Shown: positions 1 through 7,172, counted from the stretch's first letter. The stretch is DNA of 10,824 nt from Rubrobacter sp. (GCA_016781775.1 JADDPR010000454.1:1-10824); one strand, 5' to 3'. The notes: generated from the sequence alone by a model not told the origin. Numbers and translations: made by a program.

Positions 1-120
1 GACCTCGCGCCCACGATCTCCTACCTCCTCGGCGTCGAGCCGCCCGCGGGCTCGACCGGCCGCGTCCTTACCGAGGCTCTGGAGCGCCGGGGCGCGGGCG
101 CCTCCCGTGAGCGCTCGTGA
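1..120 (+). CDS. Alkaline-phosphatase-superfamily protein, C-terminal end (partial)
   Basis: The reading frame is open from the window edge to TGA at 118-120, giving the last 39 residues of a protein that begins upstream. The visible stretch DLAPTISYLLGVEPP, followed by GRVL a few residues later, is the typical C-terminal signature of phosphodiesterase/nucleotide pyrophosphatase, sulfatase and phosphopentomutase-like enzymes. In this fold the aspartate-proline-threonine strand precedes the closing helix. The metal-binding Asp/His residues and the catalytic Thr/Ser lie upstream and cannot be checked, so the substrate is unknown. The stop codon overlaps the start of the next gene (GTGA, 117-120), so the two are probably translationally coupled and share a transcript. 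Confidence 0.7.
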   Translation, partial: DLAPTISYLLGVEPPAGSTGRVLTEALERRGAGASRERS

Positions 121-806
121 GACGCCTCGCCGTTGTAGTCCCCGCGATGAACGAGGAAGCGACGATCGGGGAGCTTCTGGAGCGCGTCGCGACCGTAGAG
201 GTACACGGCCATGAGCTCTTCACGGTCGTAGTGGACGATGGCTCCTCCGACAGGACCGGGGAGATCGCCCGCAGGGGTGGCGCCACCGTCGTCCGGCACG
301 AGGTGAACAGGGGCCTGGGCGCGGCCGTCCGCACGGGCCTCCGCTCGGCGGTGGAGGAGGGCGCGGACCTCGTCGCCTACCTCGACGCGGACCTCGAGTA
401 CTACCCGGAGGACATCCCCCGGCTCGTCGAACCGATCCTTCAGAGAAGGGCGAACTACGTGCTCGGGAGCCGGTTCAGGGGGGAGAGCGGGGTGCGGGGG
501 ATGAAGGCGTACCGCTGGATCGGCAACCACGTCTTCACCACCCTGCTCATCCTCCTTACGCGGCGCCCCATCACCGACGGCCAGACGGGGATGAGGGCGT
601 TCTCCCGGGAGGCCGCCGCGAACGCCGAGATCGTGCACGATTACAACTACGCCCAGGTCCTCACCCTCGACCTCGTGAAGAAGGGCTACCGCCTCCTTGA
701 GGTCCCCATCCGCTACCGCCTCCGGGAGCACGGCGCGTCGTTTATAAGCTGGCGTTACCCCGCGAAGGTCCTCCCCGCGATCTTGCGCGAGCTCAGGGCG
801 CCCTAG
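117..806 (+). CDS. Family 2 glycosyltransferase, DPM1/polyprenyl-phosphate type
   Basis: This 229-residue protein is a single GT-A catalytic domain. The N-terminal strand LAVVVPAMNEE (residues 4-14) leads to the nucleotide-binding VVVDDGSSD (37-45). The metal/UDP- or GDP-sugar motif DAD is at 90-92 within AYLDADLEYYPED. GQTGMRAFSREA, in the middle of the protein, is the conserved stretch seen in dolichol- and polyprenyl-phosphate mannosyl/glucosyl transferases. Such enzymes move a sugar from a nucleotide donor to a lipid phosphate on the cytoplasmic face of the membrane. There is no C-terminal membrane segment or GtrA domain, so it is the short soluble form. The start is GTG at 117, overlapping the previous stop. 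It has no independent ribosome site of note, which fits coupling to the upstream phosphatase-like gene. Donor and acceptor cannot be read from sequence. Confidence 0.88.
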   Translation: MRRLAVVVPAMNEEATIGELLERVATVEVHGHELFTVVVDDGSSDRTGEIARRGGATVVRHEVNRGLGAAVRTGLRSAVEEGADLVAYLDADLEYYPEDIPRLVEPILQRRANYVLGSRFRGESGVRGMKAYRWIGNHVFTTLLILLTRRPITDGQTGMRAFSREAAANAEIVHDYNYAQVLTLDLVKKGYRLLEVPIRYRLREHGASFISWRYPAKVLPAILRELRAP

Positions 807-905
807 AAGGATCGCCGTCGAGCCGGGCGTGGCGGATCTGCGGCGTTGGAAAAATTTTATCGGTGCAAAGAGTTGTGTTTACGGTCGCCCACGGTTCGTT
901 CGTGC

Positions 906-911
906 CATAAT
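906..911 (+). promoter_or_regulatory. Candidate -10 box (CATAAT) for the GGDEF-EAL gene, leaderless
   Basis: CATAAT is a 5/6 match to the sigma-70/SigA -10 consensus and lies exactly 6 bases before the in-frame GTG at 918. Transcription would therefore begin at or next to the start codon. There is no convincing -35 at 16-18 bp. An A/T-rich run (850-860) further upstream could act as an UP-like element. This is one motif in a 111-bp gap, so the support is moderate at best. Confidence 0.35.
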
Positions 912-917
912 CTCGGC

Positions 918-2684
918 GTGGACCAGAACGAAAAAAACGGATCTGCCGGGTACCCCGGGTTGGATGAGCTGCGCGACGCCGAGAGGCGTTACCGGACGGT
1001 GATCGAGCAGTCTCCGCTCTCGGTTCACGTCTTCGCCCCCGACGGCCGCTCGCTCCTGGCCAACTCCTCGTGGAACGAGCTGTGGAACCTTCAGGAGGGG
1101 GAGGAGCCGGAGGGCACGAGCATCTTCGAGGACGCGCAGATCCGCGCCACCGGGCTCCTGCCGTATATAGAGCAGGCCATGGGCGAAAGCCCGGTCACGC
1201 CGCCGCCCCTCCTGTACGATCCCGCCAGGACCGGCCGGGGGGGAGAGCAGCGCTGGCTGCAAGCCTTCGTCTACCCGGTGCGGGACGACGGGGGGAGCGT
1301 ACGCGAGGTGACCCTCATCATCGAGGACGTTACCGAACGAAAGGCTCTCGAGGACCGGCTCGCCTACCAGGCCTTCCACGACCCGCTTACCGGCCTACCG
1401 AACCGGGCCTTGCTCCTCGACCGCCTGGAACAGGCCCTCAAGCGCGTCGAGCGGCGGAGTGACGCCGGCAACGTCGCGTTGCTGTTTACGGACTTGGACA
1501 ACTTCAAGTACGTCAACGACTCTCTGGGCCACAAGGCCGGCGACAACCTGCTCGTCAAGGTGGCCGGCCGGATCGCCTCTTGCTTGAGGCCGGAGGACAC
1601 CGTCGCCAGGCTCGGCGGGGACGAGTTCGTCGTCCTTCTGGAGGGGGTGACGGACGTCGCGGAGGCGACCGCCGTGGCCGAGAGGATCGCGCGCGAGCTC
1701 GAGGCCCCGTTCGCCCTGAACGGCCAGGAGGTCTTCGTGACGACGAGCACGGGGATCGTGTTGGGCGGCCCAGGCAAGGCCGAAGACCTCTTGCGAGACG
1801 CGGACGTCGCCATGTATCGGAGCAAGGGGGCCGGTAAGGACCGCCACGAGGTGTACGAGGTGAGCATGCGGGCCCAAGCCTCGGAGCGTCTGGGGCTCGA
1901 GGGGGACCTGAGGCGGGCGGTGGAGCGTGGGGCCGAGGAGTTCGTGCTCCGCTACCAACCCGAGGTGGACGTGGAGACGGGTAGGACGGTGGGGGTAGAG
2001 GCCCTGGTCCGGTGGCGCCACCCCAAGCGCGGGCTGATGTCGCCCGCCGAGTTCGTGCCCCTGGCAGAGGATACGGGCCTGATCGTCCCCATAGGACGGC
2101 GGGTATTGGAGGAGGCGTGCCGCCAGGCGCGGGGCCTGCGCGGAAGGAGCAACGGGGGCTCGGAGGGTCGTCGCCCGATCATGTACGTCAACCTCTCCAC
2201 CAGGCAGTTTTGGGAGCCGGGGCTCGTCGAGGACATCTCGCAAATCCTCGCTACGACCGGCGTGGAACCTGGCGAGTTGGCGCTCGAGATCACCGAGAGC
2301 GCCGTGATGAACGACGCGGCCGCGGCCGTGGTGGCTCTGTCCTCGCTGAAAGGCCTCGGGGTCGAGCTCGCCATCGACGACTTCGGCACCGGCTACTCTT
2401 CCATGAGCTACCTCAAACGCTTCCCCGTCGACCACCTCAAGATCGACCGCTCCTTCGTCTCCGGGCTTGGCGCAGGGGCGGGGGAAGACGAGGTGATCGC
2501 CGCCGGCATGGTGAGCCTCGCGCACGCCCTAGGCTTGCGCGTCATCGCCGAGGGCGTCGAGACCGAGGGACAACTCGCCCGGCTGAGGGAGATGGGCTGC
2601 GAAGTCGCCCAGGGCTACTACTTCTCCGAACCCCTCGACGCAGAGGCGCTGGAGGCGTGGCTTGCCGCCGGAGCCGTACACTGA
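918..2684 (+). CDS. PAS-GGDEF-EAL cyclic-di-GMP turnover protein
   Basis: This is a soluble 588-residue sensor enzyme with no membrane segment. A PAS domain (about residues 24-140) ends in the usual EDVTERK linker. The diguanylate cyclase domain (about 150-305) has HDPLTGLPNR and an intact GGDEF at 233-237. RPED at 224-227 fits the RxxD product-inhibition site five residues upstream. The phosphodiesterase domain (about 326-575) keeps EAL at 361-363, VNLS, ITES, DDFGTGYSS, KIDRSFV and AEGVETEGQ. Both c-di-GMP synthesis and hydrolysis therefore look possible, and the PAS domain probably sets the balance. An in-frame TTG at 846 would add 24 residues. It has no Shine-Dalgarno and the extension is Cys/Arg-rich and unlike the family, so GTG 918 is preferred. 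The gene is alone between gaps, and its neighbours give no clue to the output controlled. Confidence 0.9.
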   Translation: MDQNEKNGSAGYPGLDELRDAERRYRTVIEQSPLSVHVFAPDGRSLLANSSWNELWNLQEGEEPEGTSIFEDAQIRATGLLPYIEQAMGESPVTPPPLLYDPARTGRGGEQRWLQAFVYPVRDDGGSVREVTLIIEDVTERKALEDRLAYQAFHDPLTGLPNRALLLDRLEQALKRVERRSDAGNVALLFTDLDNFKYVNDSLGHKAGDNLLVKVAGRIASCLRPEDTVARLGGDEFVVLLEGVTDVAEATAVAERIARELEAPFALNGQEVFVTTSTGIVLGGPGKAEDLLRDADVAMYRSKGAGKDRHEVYEVSMRAQASERLGLEGDLRRAVERGAEEFVLRYQPEVDVETGRTVGVEALVRWRHPKRGLMSPAEFVPLAEDTGLIVPIGRRVLEEACRQARGLRGRSNGGSEGRRPIMYVNLSTRQFWEPGLVEDISQILATTGVEPGELALEITESAVMNDAAAAVVALSSLKGLGVELAIDDFGTGYSSMSYLKRFPVDHLKIDRSFVSGLGAGAGEDEVIAAGMVSLAHALGLRVIAEGVETEGQLARLREMGCEVAQGYYFSEPLDAEALEAWLAAGAVH

Positions 2685-2712
2685 CGCCGGACGGCCTGAC
2701 CCGTAGCCGAGT

Positions 2713-2725
2713 GCCGGATCCCGGC
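2713..2725. terminator. Short hairpin between convergent genes
   Basis: GCCGG-ATC-CCGGC is a perfect 5-bp stem with a 3-base loop, in the 61-bp gap between the stop of the GGDEF-EAL gene and the stop of the convergent dehydrogenase. The position suits a bidirectional terminator, but the stem is short and no T tract follows on either strand. Confidence 0.25.
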
Positions 2726-2745
2726 GAAGGAGAGAAGCCTCAGGG

Positions 2746-3579
2746 CTAGCGCATGGACCTCAGCACGAGCTTCTTGACCACGTGCTGGTAGACGCCGGGG
2801 AGCAGGCGCGCCAGCCCGTCAATAACGTAGGCGTCCGGGCCGACGAGCACGCGGCGCTTGTCCTTCTGCACGGCGCTTAAGATGACTTCCGCGGCCTTTT
2901 CGGGCTCGGTTATGAACAGCTTCTCGAAGTTCTTGCGGCTCTCCTCGGGGTTCACCCCAAGGCTCCGCAGGCTGTCGTCCGACCGCGCGGAGCGTGCGAC
3001 GGCCGTCTTGATGCCGCCGGGGTGGACGCTCGTCGCGCTCACTGGCGCGCCGTTGAGCTCCAGTTCCATGCGCAAGGCCTCCGTGAAGCCGCGCACCGCG
3101 GCCTTCGAGGCGTTGTACGCGGCCTGTCCCGGGACGCTGATCAGGGCGAACACGCTGGAGATGTTGACCACGTGCCCCTCCCCGGAGGCCCTGAGGTGCG
3201 GCAGGAAGGCCTTTGTACCGTGCACCACGCCCCAGAAGTTGATGTCGAAAAGCCACTCGAAGTCCTCGTAGCCCCCGCCCTCGATCGTCGAACCCAGGGC
3301 GACGCCCGCGTTGTTGAAGATCAAATTGACCCTACCGTGCTCCTCCGCCACCCGGTCCGCCCACGCGAACACGGCCTCGCGGTCCGCCACGTCCACCCGC
3401 GCCCCCGTGGCCTCCGCGCCCGTCCGCCGCGCCGCCTCGACCGTCCCTGCCAGGCCCCCCTCGTCGACGTCGCTCAGCGCCAGCCCGCAGCCACGCCGGG
3501 CGAGGCTCAGGGCGAGCGCTCGGCCTATGCCCGAGCCGGCACCCGTCACGGCGGCGACCTTGCCCGAAAACGACTTCAT
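2746..3579 (-). CDS. Short-chain dehydrogenase/reductase (SadH-like)
   Basis: A 277-residue classical SDR. The Rossmann cofactor motif TGAGSGIG is at 12-19 and NNAG at 89-92. The catalytic Ser142, Tyr155 and Lys159 lie in NISS and YNASK. The acidic residue at the end of beta-strand 2 (LALSDVD, D37) is the feature that usually favours NAD(H) over NADP(H). The extended tail beyond residue 200 (GVNPEESRKNFEKLF, then PDAYVIDGLARLLP) resembles mycobacterial SDRs of the SadH group. ATG 3577-3579 is preceded by AGGAG about 10 bases upstream. It is the last gene of a minus-strand operon, 61 bp after the esterase. Its likely role is oxidation of an alcohol to the ketone or aldehyde used by the monooxygenase, or reduction of a pathway product. 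The precise substrate is unknown. Confidence 0.88.
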   Translation of the reverse strand: MKSFSGKVAAVTGAGSGIGRALALSLARRGCGLALSDVDEGGLAGTVEAARRTGAEATGARVDVADREAVFAWADRVAEEHGRVNLIFNNAGVALGSTIEGGGYEDFEWLFDINFWGVVHGTKAFLPHLRASGEGHVVNISSVFALISVPGQAAYNASKAAVRGFTEALRMELELNGAPVSATSVHPGGIKTAVARSARSDDSLRSLGVNPEESRKNFEKLFITEPEKAAEVILSAVQKDKRRVLVGPDAYVIDGLARLLPGVYQHVVKKLVLRSMR

Positions 3580-3640
3580 CGAACGACGGCTCCTATCGGA
3601 TAGGGGGCAACAACGCTGCTAAGTCCGCGAGCCCGGGAGC

Positions 3641-4717
3641 TCAAGAGTAAGCCGCTCGGGAGGCCCTGGCGAGGAGGGCTCGGGTAGCGCCGGCGACCTC
3701 GATGACGGCCTCGCGCGAGACCAGGCTGGCGCCGACGGCGTTGAGGAAGCCGTGGATGAGGCCGGGGAACCGCCGGAGGACGACCGGCACGCCCGCCGCG
3801 CGCAGCTTATGCGCGTAGGCCTCGCCCTCGTCGCGTAAGGGGTCGAAGCCCGCGGTGACGACGAGCGCGGGCGCCACCCCGCCGAGGCCGTCGGCACCGA
3901 GCACGGAGAGGCGAGGGTCCGAGGGGTTGGCCCCGCCGACGTACTGGGCGGCGAACCATTCCAGAAGCTCGCGCGTGAGCAGGAAGCCCCCGCCGAAGAG
4001 CCCGTGCGAGCGCATGGGCTCCACCATGTTCGTGGCCGGATAAACCAGCACCTGGAGAACGGGGGCCGGCCCGCCCTCCCGGGCCGCCCGCCACGCCACG
4101 ACCGCCGCGATGTTGCCGCCCGCGCTGTCCCCCGCGACGGCGACCCTTTCGGGGTCGGCGCCGAGCTCGGCGGCGTGCGCTACGGCCCAGCCCAGAGCCG
4201 CCCGTCCGTCCTCCACCGCCGCCGGGAACGGGTGCTCCGGCGCGAGCCGGTAGTCCACGGCCAGAACGTGCGCCCCGGCGTGGCGGCAGAGCAGACGGCA
4301 GGGCGCATCGTGGGTGTCCAGGTCCCCGACGACGAACCCGCCCCCGTGGAAGAACACGATCAAAGGATGCGGCCCCCCGGGCTCCTCCGGCGCGTAATGC
4401 CGCGCGGCTAGCGGCCCCTCGGCACCCTCGATCGTCAGGTTCCGCACGGCGCCTACGGGGGCCGGTTCACCCCCCGAAACCACTGCCTGGCGGCGATACG
4501 CCTCGCGCGCCTCGTCGGGCGGCAGGGTCTCCAACGGGGGAGCCCCCCGGCGCTCGAGCACCGAGAGGGCGAGTTGCAGCTCGGGCTCGAGGGTCTGGCC
4601 GTCGACGCGAACCGGCGGACGGCCCGAGAGACCGACCTGCACCCGCCGCGGCAGGGTTGAGAGCAGGCGCGCGGCGCGGAGCTCGAGGCGTTGGCGGGCG
4701 GAGAGGGTGGTGTTCAA
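3641..4717 (-). CDS. Alpha/beta-hydrolase esterase, hormone-sensitive lipase family (LipR-like)
   Basis: A 358-residue member of bacterial esterase family IV. The oxyanion-hole motif HGGG is at 124-127 (FFHGGGFVVG) and the nucleophile elbow GDSAGG has Ser198. The acid is Asp292 in GFDPLRDEG and the base is His322 in GLIHGF, so the triad is complete. The YRLAPEHPFPAAVED stretch (156-170) is also diagnostic. About 85 N-terminal residues form the cap region. There is no signal peptide, so it should act in the cytoplasm on short- to medium-chain esters. The start is TTG at 4715-4717, with GGGAG upstream at about 10 bases. The gene sits 84 bp after the monooxygenase and 61 bp before the dehydrogenase on the same strand. 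A Baeyer-Villiger enzyme makes esters or lactones, so this hydrolase is the natural next step. Confidence 0.9.
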   Translation of the reverse strand: MNTTLSARQRLELRAARLLSTLPRRVQVGLSGRPPVRVDGQTLEPELQLALSVLERRGAPPLETLPPDEAREAYRRQAVVSGGEPAPVGAVRNLTIEGAEGPLAARHYAPEEPGGPHPLIVFFHGGGFVVGDLDTHDAPCRLLCRHAGAHVLAVDYRLAPEHPFPAAVEDGRAALGWAVAHAAELGADPERVAVAGDSAGGNIAAVVAWRAAREGGPAPVLQVLVYPATNMVEPMRSHGLFGGGFLLTRELLEWFAAQYVGGANPSDPRLSVLGADGLGGVAPALVVTAGFDPLRDEGEAYAHKLRAAGVPVVLRRFPGLIHGFLNAVGASLVSREAVIEVAGATRALLARASRAAYS

Positions 4718-4801
4718 CGCGCGTTTTCTCCCGTATGGACGCTAGGGGCAAGGACTCGGGCGGAAGTGCGCACCCTACCACGGCTAGATCTCCGGGACCG
4801 T

Positions 4802-6355
4802 TCAGGCTCGGACCGCTCCTTCTCGGGTGTTGTTCGGGGCGCGCCGGGCGGAACGGAGGTAATAATGTTCGGGATCGAAGCGTCGCAGCATGCGGCGGAA
4901 GCCCCACATCGTGCGCGGCCACATCAGGCTCGGCTTCCGACCTTCGTCGAGGTACCAGCTCTGGCACCCGCCGCGGGCCCACACCGTCCGATCGAGGTCC
5001 CCTTCGACCCACTCCATGTACCCCTCCTGCGAGTCCGCGCGCACCTCGACGCTGGACAGGTTCCGCTCGCGCATCAGGCGCAGGGCATCCATGACGTAGG
5101 CCGTCTGCGATTCGGCCTTCCAGATCATGGACCCGTGCCCGGAGCCGGTGCCCGCGCTGCAGATGTTGAAGAAGTTGGGGAAACCCGCGATCGCCGTGGC
5201 GCGGTGGAAGCGGGGCCGACCGTCCCAGACCTCGTTCAATGATCGTCCCCCGCGGCCCCTGATGCGCGAGAAGATCGGGGGCTCCGTCGTCTCGAAGCCC
5301 GTGGCGAAGACGATGGTATCGACCTCCCGCTCCGTGCCGTCCGCGGCGACGACGCTCCCCTCCCGAACCTCGTGCACGGCACGGTCCACGAGCTCGACGT
5401 TCGGCTCGTCGAGGGCGGGGTAGAAGTCGTTCGAGATAAGCACGCGCTTGCAGCCGATCTCGTACTTGGGCGTGAGCTTCGCGCGCAACGCCGGATCGCC
5501 GATCTTCTCCTCCAAAAACGACCGCGAAGCCCGTTCGAAGAGCCGTCGCACGACCGGGTTTCGGCGGATCATGCGGTAGTTCAACCCGTCCCGCACCAGA
5601 AACTGCTTGAGCCGATACAGCTTGACGAGCGCCGGAAACTTGCGCAGCAGACCCTTCTCCCTCTCCGAGATCTCGCGCTCCGGCCGGGGCACGACCCAAC
5701 CCGGAGTCCGCTGAAAGACGACCAGTTTCTCGACGATACGCTGAAGCTCCGGCACGATCTGAGCCGCCGACGCCCCTGTCCCGACGATGGCGACCCGCTC
5801 GCCGGAGAGGTCGTGCCCGTGGTCCCAGCGGCTGGAGTGCAACATCTTCCCCCGGAACCGGTCGAGCCCGGGGACGTCCGGGTAAACCGGCTCCGTAAGG
5901 GGTCCCGCGCACGCCACGAGCACGTCCGCGCTCATGCGCCCCCCAGTCGTGGTGATGCGCCACACTCCTGCATCGTCGTCCCACCCCGCGGCGAGGAGCT
6001 CCTCGCCGAGGCGGATCCAGGGCCTCAGCCCTCGGTCCCGAACAACCCCTTCGAGGTACCCCTTGATCTGTGTCCCGCCGGAGAACGACCGATCCCACTC
6101 AGGGTTCGGCGCGAAAGAGAGCGAATAAAGATGCGAGGGCACGTCGCAAGCCGCCCCGGGATAAGTGTTGTCCCGCCACACCCCCCCGACGCTCTCGCCG
6201 CGCTCCAGGACGACGAAGTCTTCCTCCCCCTGCTCGCGCAGGCGCCAGGCGACCGAGAGCCCGCTGAAACCGGCTCCCACAACGACCACGCGCAGGTGCG
6301 GCACGTCCCCCTCGGCCTCCCTGCCAACCTCTGAAGGAGCCTCGATAGTATCCAT
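4802..6355 (-). CDS. Type I Baeyer-Villiger / flavin-containing monooxygenase (MymA/EthA-like)
   Basis: This 517-residue FAD/NADPH monooxygenase is predicted to insert one oxygen from O2 into ketones, or to oxygenate N/S centres. The FAD-binding GAGFSG is at 27-32 and the NADPH-binding GTGASA at 192-197. Between them the Baeyer-Villiger fingerprint FxGxxxHxxxWD is exact (F167, G169, H173, W177, D178). GGVWRDNTYPGAACD (57-71) and the late ATGF (351-354) are further family marks. The frame stays open 63 codons further upstream. ATG 6353-6355 is nevertheless the right start, because GGGAGGGG lies just before it, the Rossmann strand begins 20 residues later, and the extra sequence runs through the promoter. 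It is the first gene of the operon with the esterase and dehydrogenase. Regulation is probably by a TetR-type repressor at the palindrome around 6411. The substrate is unproven. Confidence 0.9.
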   Translation of the reverse strand: MDTIEAPSEVGREAEGDVPHLRVVVVGAGFSGLSVAWRLREQGEEDFVVLERGESVGGVWRDNTYPGAACDVPSHLYSLSFAPNPEWDRSFSGGTQIKGYLEGVVRDRGLRPWIRLGEELLAAGWDDDAGVWRITTTGGRMSADVLVACAGPLTEPVYPDVPGLDRFRGKMLHSSRWDHGHDLSGERVAIVGTGASAAQIVPELQRIVEKLVVFQRTPGWVVPRPEREISEREKGLLRKFPALVKLYRLKQFLVRDGLNYRMIRRNPVVRRLFERASRSFLEEKIGDPALRAKLTPKYEIGCKRVLISNDFYPALDEPNVELVDRAVHEVREGSVVAADGTEREVDTIVFATGFETTEPPIFSRIRGRGGRSLNEVWDGRPRFHRATAIAGFPNFFNICSAGTGSGHGSMIWKAESQTAYVMDALRLMRERNLSSVEVRADSQEGYMEWVEGDLDRTVWARGGCQSWYLDEGRKPSLMWPRTMWGFRRMLRRFDPEHYYLRSARRAPNNTREGAVRA

Positions 6356-6397
6356 ACAGCGCCCCTCCCGGTGCTTGCGACGTCTACTTGCATCGTG

Positions 6398-6426
6398 AGT
6401 ATATCGACACGGTGTCGGTAAATTAA
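6398..6426 (-). promoter_or_regulatory. Operon promoter (-35 TTAATT, -10 TATACT)
   Basis: Read on the minus strand, TTAATT (6421-6426) and TATACT (6398-6403) are separated by exactly 17 bases. The -10 is a 5/6 match; the -35 is weak. Predicted transcription starts near 6391, giving a leader of about 36 bases that includes the GGGAGGGG ribosome site of the monooxygenase gene. The spacer is filled by a palindrome, so a bound protein would block RNA polymerase. Confidence 0.5.
6402..6420. promoter_or_regulatory. Palindromic operator (TetR-type candidate)
   Basis: A perfect 13-bp inverted repeat, CGACAC-G-GTGTCG (6405-6417), extends to 19 bp with a single mismatched pair. It occupies the -35/-10 spacer of the monooxygenase operon. 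Size, symmetry and half-site style fit operators of TetR-family repressors. The neighbouring divergent gene is a broken TetR-family regulator, which supports that reading. The DNA shows the repeat; binding is inferred. Confidence 0.55.
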
Positions 6427-6448
6427 CTGCTCCGTCTGACGCTTCTGA

Positions 6449-6711
6449 GGTTGGGCCCCCAGCGCTGAGGTGCGTGAAGTGTGGGAGCGCGCGATGGGTG
6501 ACTTCGTGTAGCTCTGCGCGCCATCGAGCGCGAGCGGGGCGCAACCCCCGCCTCCGACGTCTCGCCCCACGAGCTCGCGACGGCGCTCAATTGGGTGAAC
6601 GAGCGATTGCTCTACGTTACATTCTCCGGCGTCGATCCTGCGGTCGGCAAGAAGAGGCTCGTCCCGGTGCTCGTGGGCACGTGGACGTCCGCGATCTACG
6701 GCCGCCGCTAA
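6449..6711 (+). pseudogene. TetR-family regulator remnant (C-terminal ligand domain only)
   Basis: Two frames together read as the C-terminal half of a TetR-family repressor. Frame starting 6449: APSAEVREVWERAMGDFV, then TAG at 6509-6511. The frame one base back then reads ALRAIERERG, HELATALNWVNERLLYV and GTWTSAIYGRR, ending at TAA 6709-6711. Tryptophan-glutamate-arginine followed by ALNWxNERxxY and a final W-x3-IYG is the usual layout of ligand-binding domains in this family. About 85 of an expected 190-210 residues remain. The DNA-binding helix-turn-helix, the start codon and the promoter are absent, and upstream frames hit stops at 6437 and 6446. A net -1 frameshift near 6505 also breaks what is left. 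It is divergent from the monooxygenase operon, exactly where an EthR-type local repressor gene would sit. It cannot make a functional repressor as written. Confidence 0.7.
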
Positions 6712-6820
6712 CTGGGGAAGCCAACGCAACCTGCCCATCCCTGACGGATGCCGCGAGTACTCTGCCGACCACCTCCTCCCGTTACAAACCTCGGACTTCG
6801 GCGGCCGGGGTGGGCGGCGG

Positions 6821-6826
6821 TATACT
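6821..6826 (+). promoter_or_regulatory. Candidate -10 box (TATACT) for the DUF427 gene
   Basis: TATACT matches the -10 consensus at 5/6 positions and lies 14 bases before the GAGGAG ribosome site of the DUF427 gene. Transcription would start near 6833. No good -35 is visible at the proper distance; TTCGGC (6797-6802, 18-bp spacer) is the nearest. Confidence 0.4.
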
Positions 6827-6852
6827 CGATCAAACGCAGAGAGGAGCCCGAG

Positions 6853-7140
6853 GTGGCGAGAGCAACGTTAAACGGCATCGTTATAGCGGAGAGCGACCAC
6901 ACCGAGGTCATAGAGGGCAACCATTACTTCCCGCCCGACTCCGTGAACAGCGATTATCTCCGCGAAAGCCAGAGGCACACCCACTGTCGGTGGAAGGGGC
7001 AGGCGAGGGACTACGGCCTCATGGTCGACGGCCATTTAATCGAGGACGCGGCCTGGTTCTACCCGAACCCGAAGGACGTGGCGGCGAACATCAAGGACCA
7101 CGTTGCTTTCTACCCCGGCAAGGTGGAGGTGCAGGGCTAG
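6853..7140 (+). CDS. DUF427 domain protein
   Basis: A 95-residue single-domain protein covering the whole DUF427 family. Typical conserved points are visible: a short strand with NG at residues 7-8, then WKGQA (47-51), DGHLIEDAAWFYPNP (59-73) and DHVAFYPGKVEV (82-93). The family is a small beta-rich fold, common in actinobacteria and fungi, without an agreed biochemical role, so none is claimed here. The start is GTG 6853, with GAGGAG at 6841-6846 six bases upstream. An upstream in-frame ATG at 6748 would add 35 residues of unrelated sequence running through the -10 box, and is rejected. The gene is probably monocistronic, converging with mreB 32 bp away. No catalytic residues or membrane segments can be pointed to. 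Confidence 0.88.
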   Translation: MARATLNGIVIAESDHTEVIEGNHYFPPDSVNSDYLRESQRHTHCRWKGQARDYGLMVDGHLIEDAAWFYPNPKDVAANIKDHVAFYPGKVEVQG

Positions 7141-7169
7141 GACGCGCGGGGTACCGGGGCGTCTCCTGC
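7131..7169. terminator. Imperfect hairpin between DUF427 gene and mreB
   Basis: Nested inverted repeats pair GCAGG (7131-7135) with CCTGC (7165-7169), GACGC (7141-7145) with GCGTC (7159-7163), and CGG with CCG inside (7147-7156). The structure overlaps the DUF427 stop codon and sits between convergent genes, the usual place for a shared terminator. No T tract follows, so its function is uncertain. Confidence 0.3.
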
Positions 7170-7172
7170 GCC

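Noticed and set aside
846..917. TTG start adding 24 residues to the GGDEF-EAL protein
   Set aside because: There is no ribosome site, the composition is unlike the family, and it includes the -10 box at 906-911.
1395..2525. 376-residue minus-strand open frame
   Set aside because: Antisense shadow of the GGDEF-EAL gene, His/Leu/Arg-rich without domains.
4467..6098. 543-residue minus-strand open frame over the monooxygenase
   Set aside because: It is the same strand in a different frame, Arg/Gly-rich low complexity, typical of high-GC alternate frames. The overlapping monooxygenase and esterase are unmistakable.
6356..6544. 63-residue N-terminal extension of the monooxygenase
   Set aside because: It would be read from the operon promoter and operator themselves, and a strong GGGAGGGG site precedes the internal ATG at 6355.
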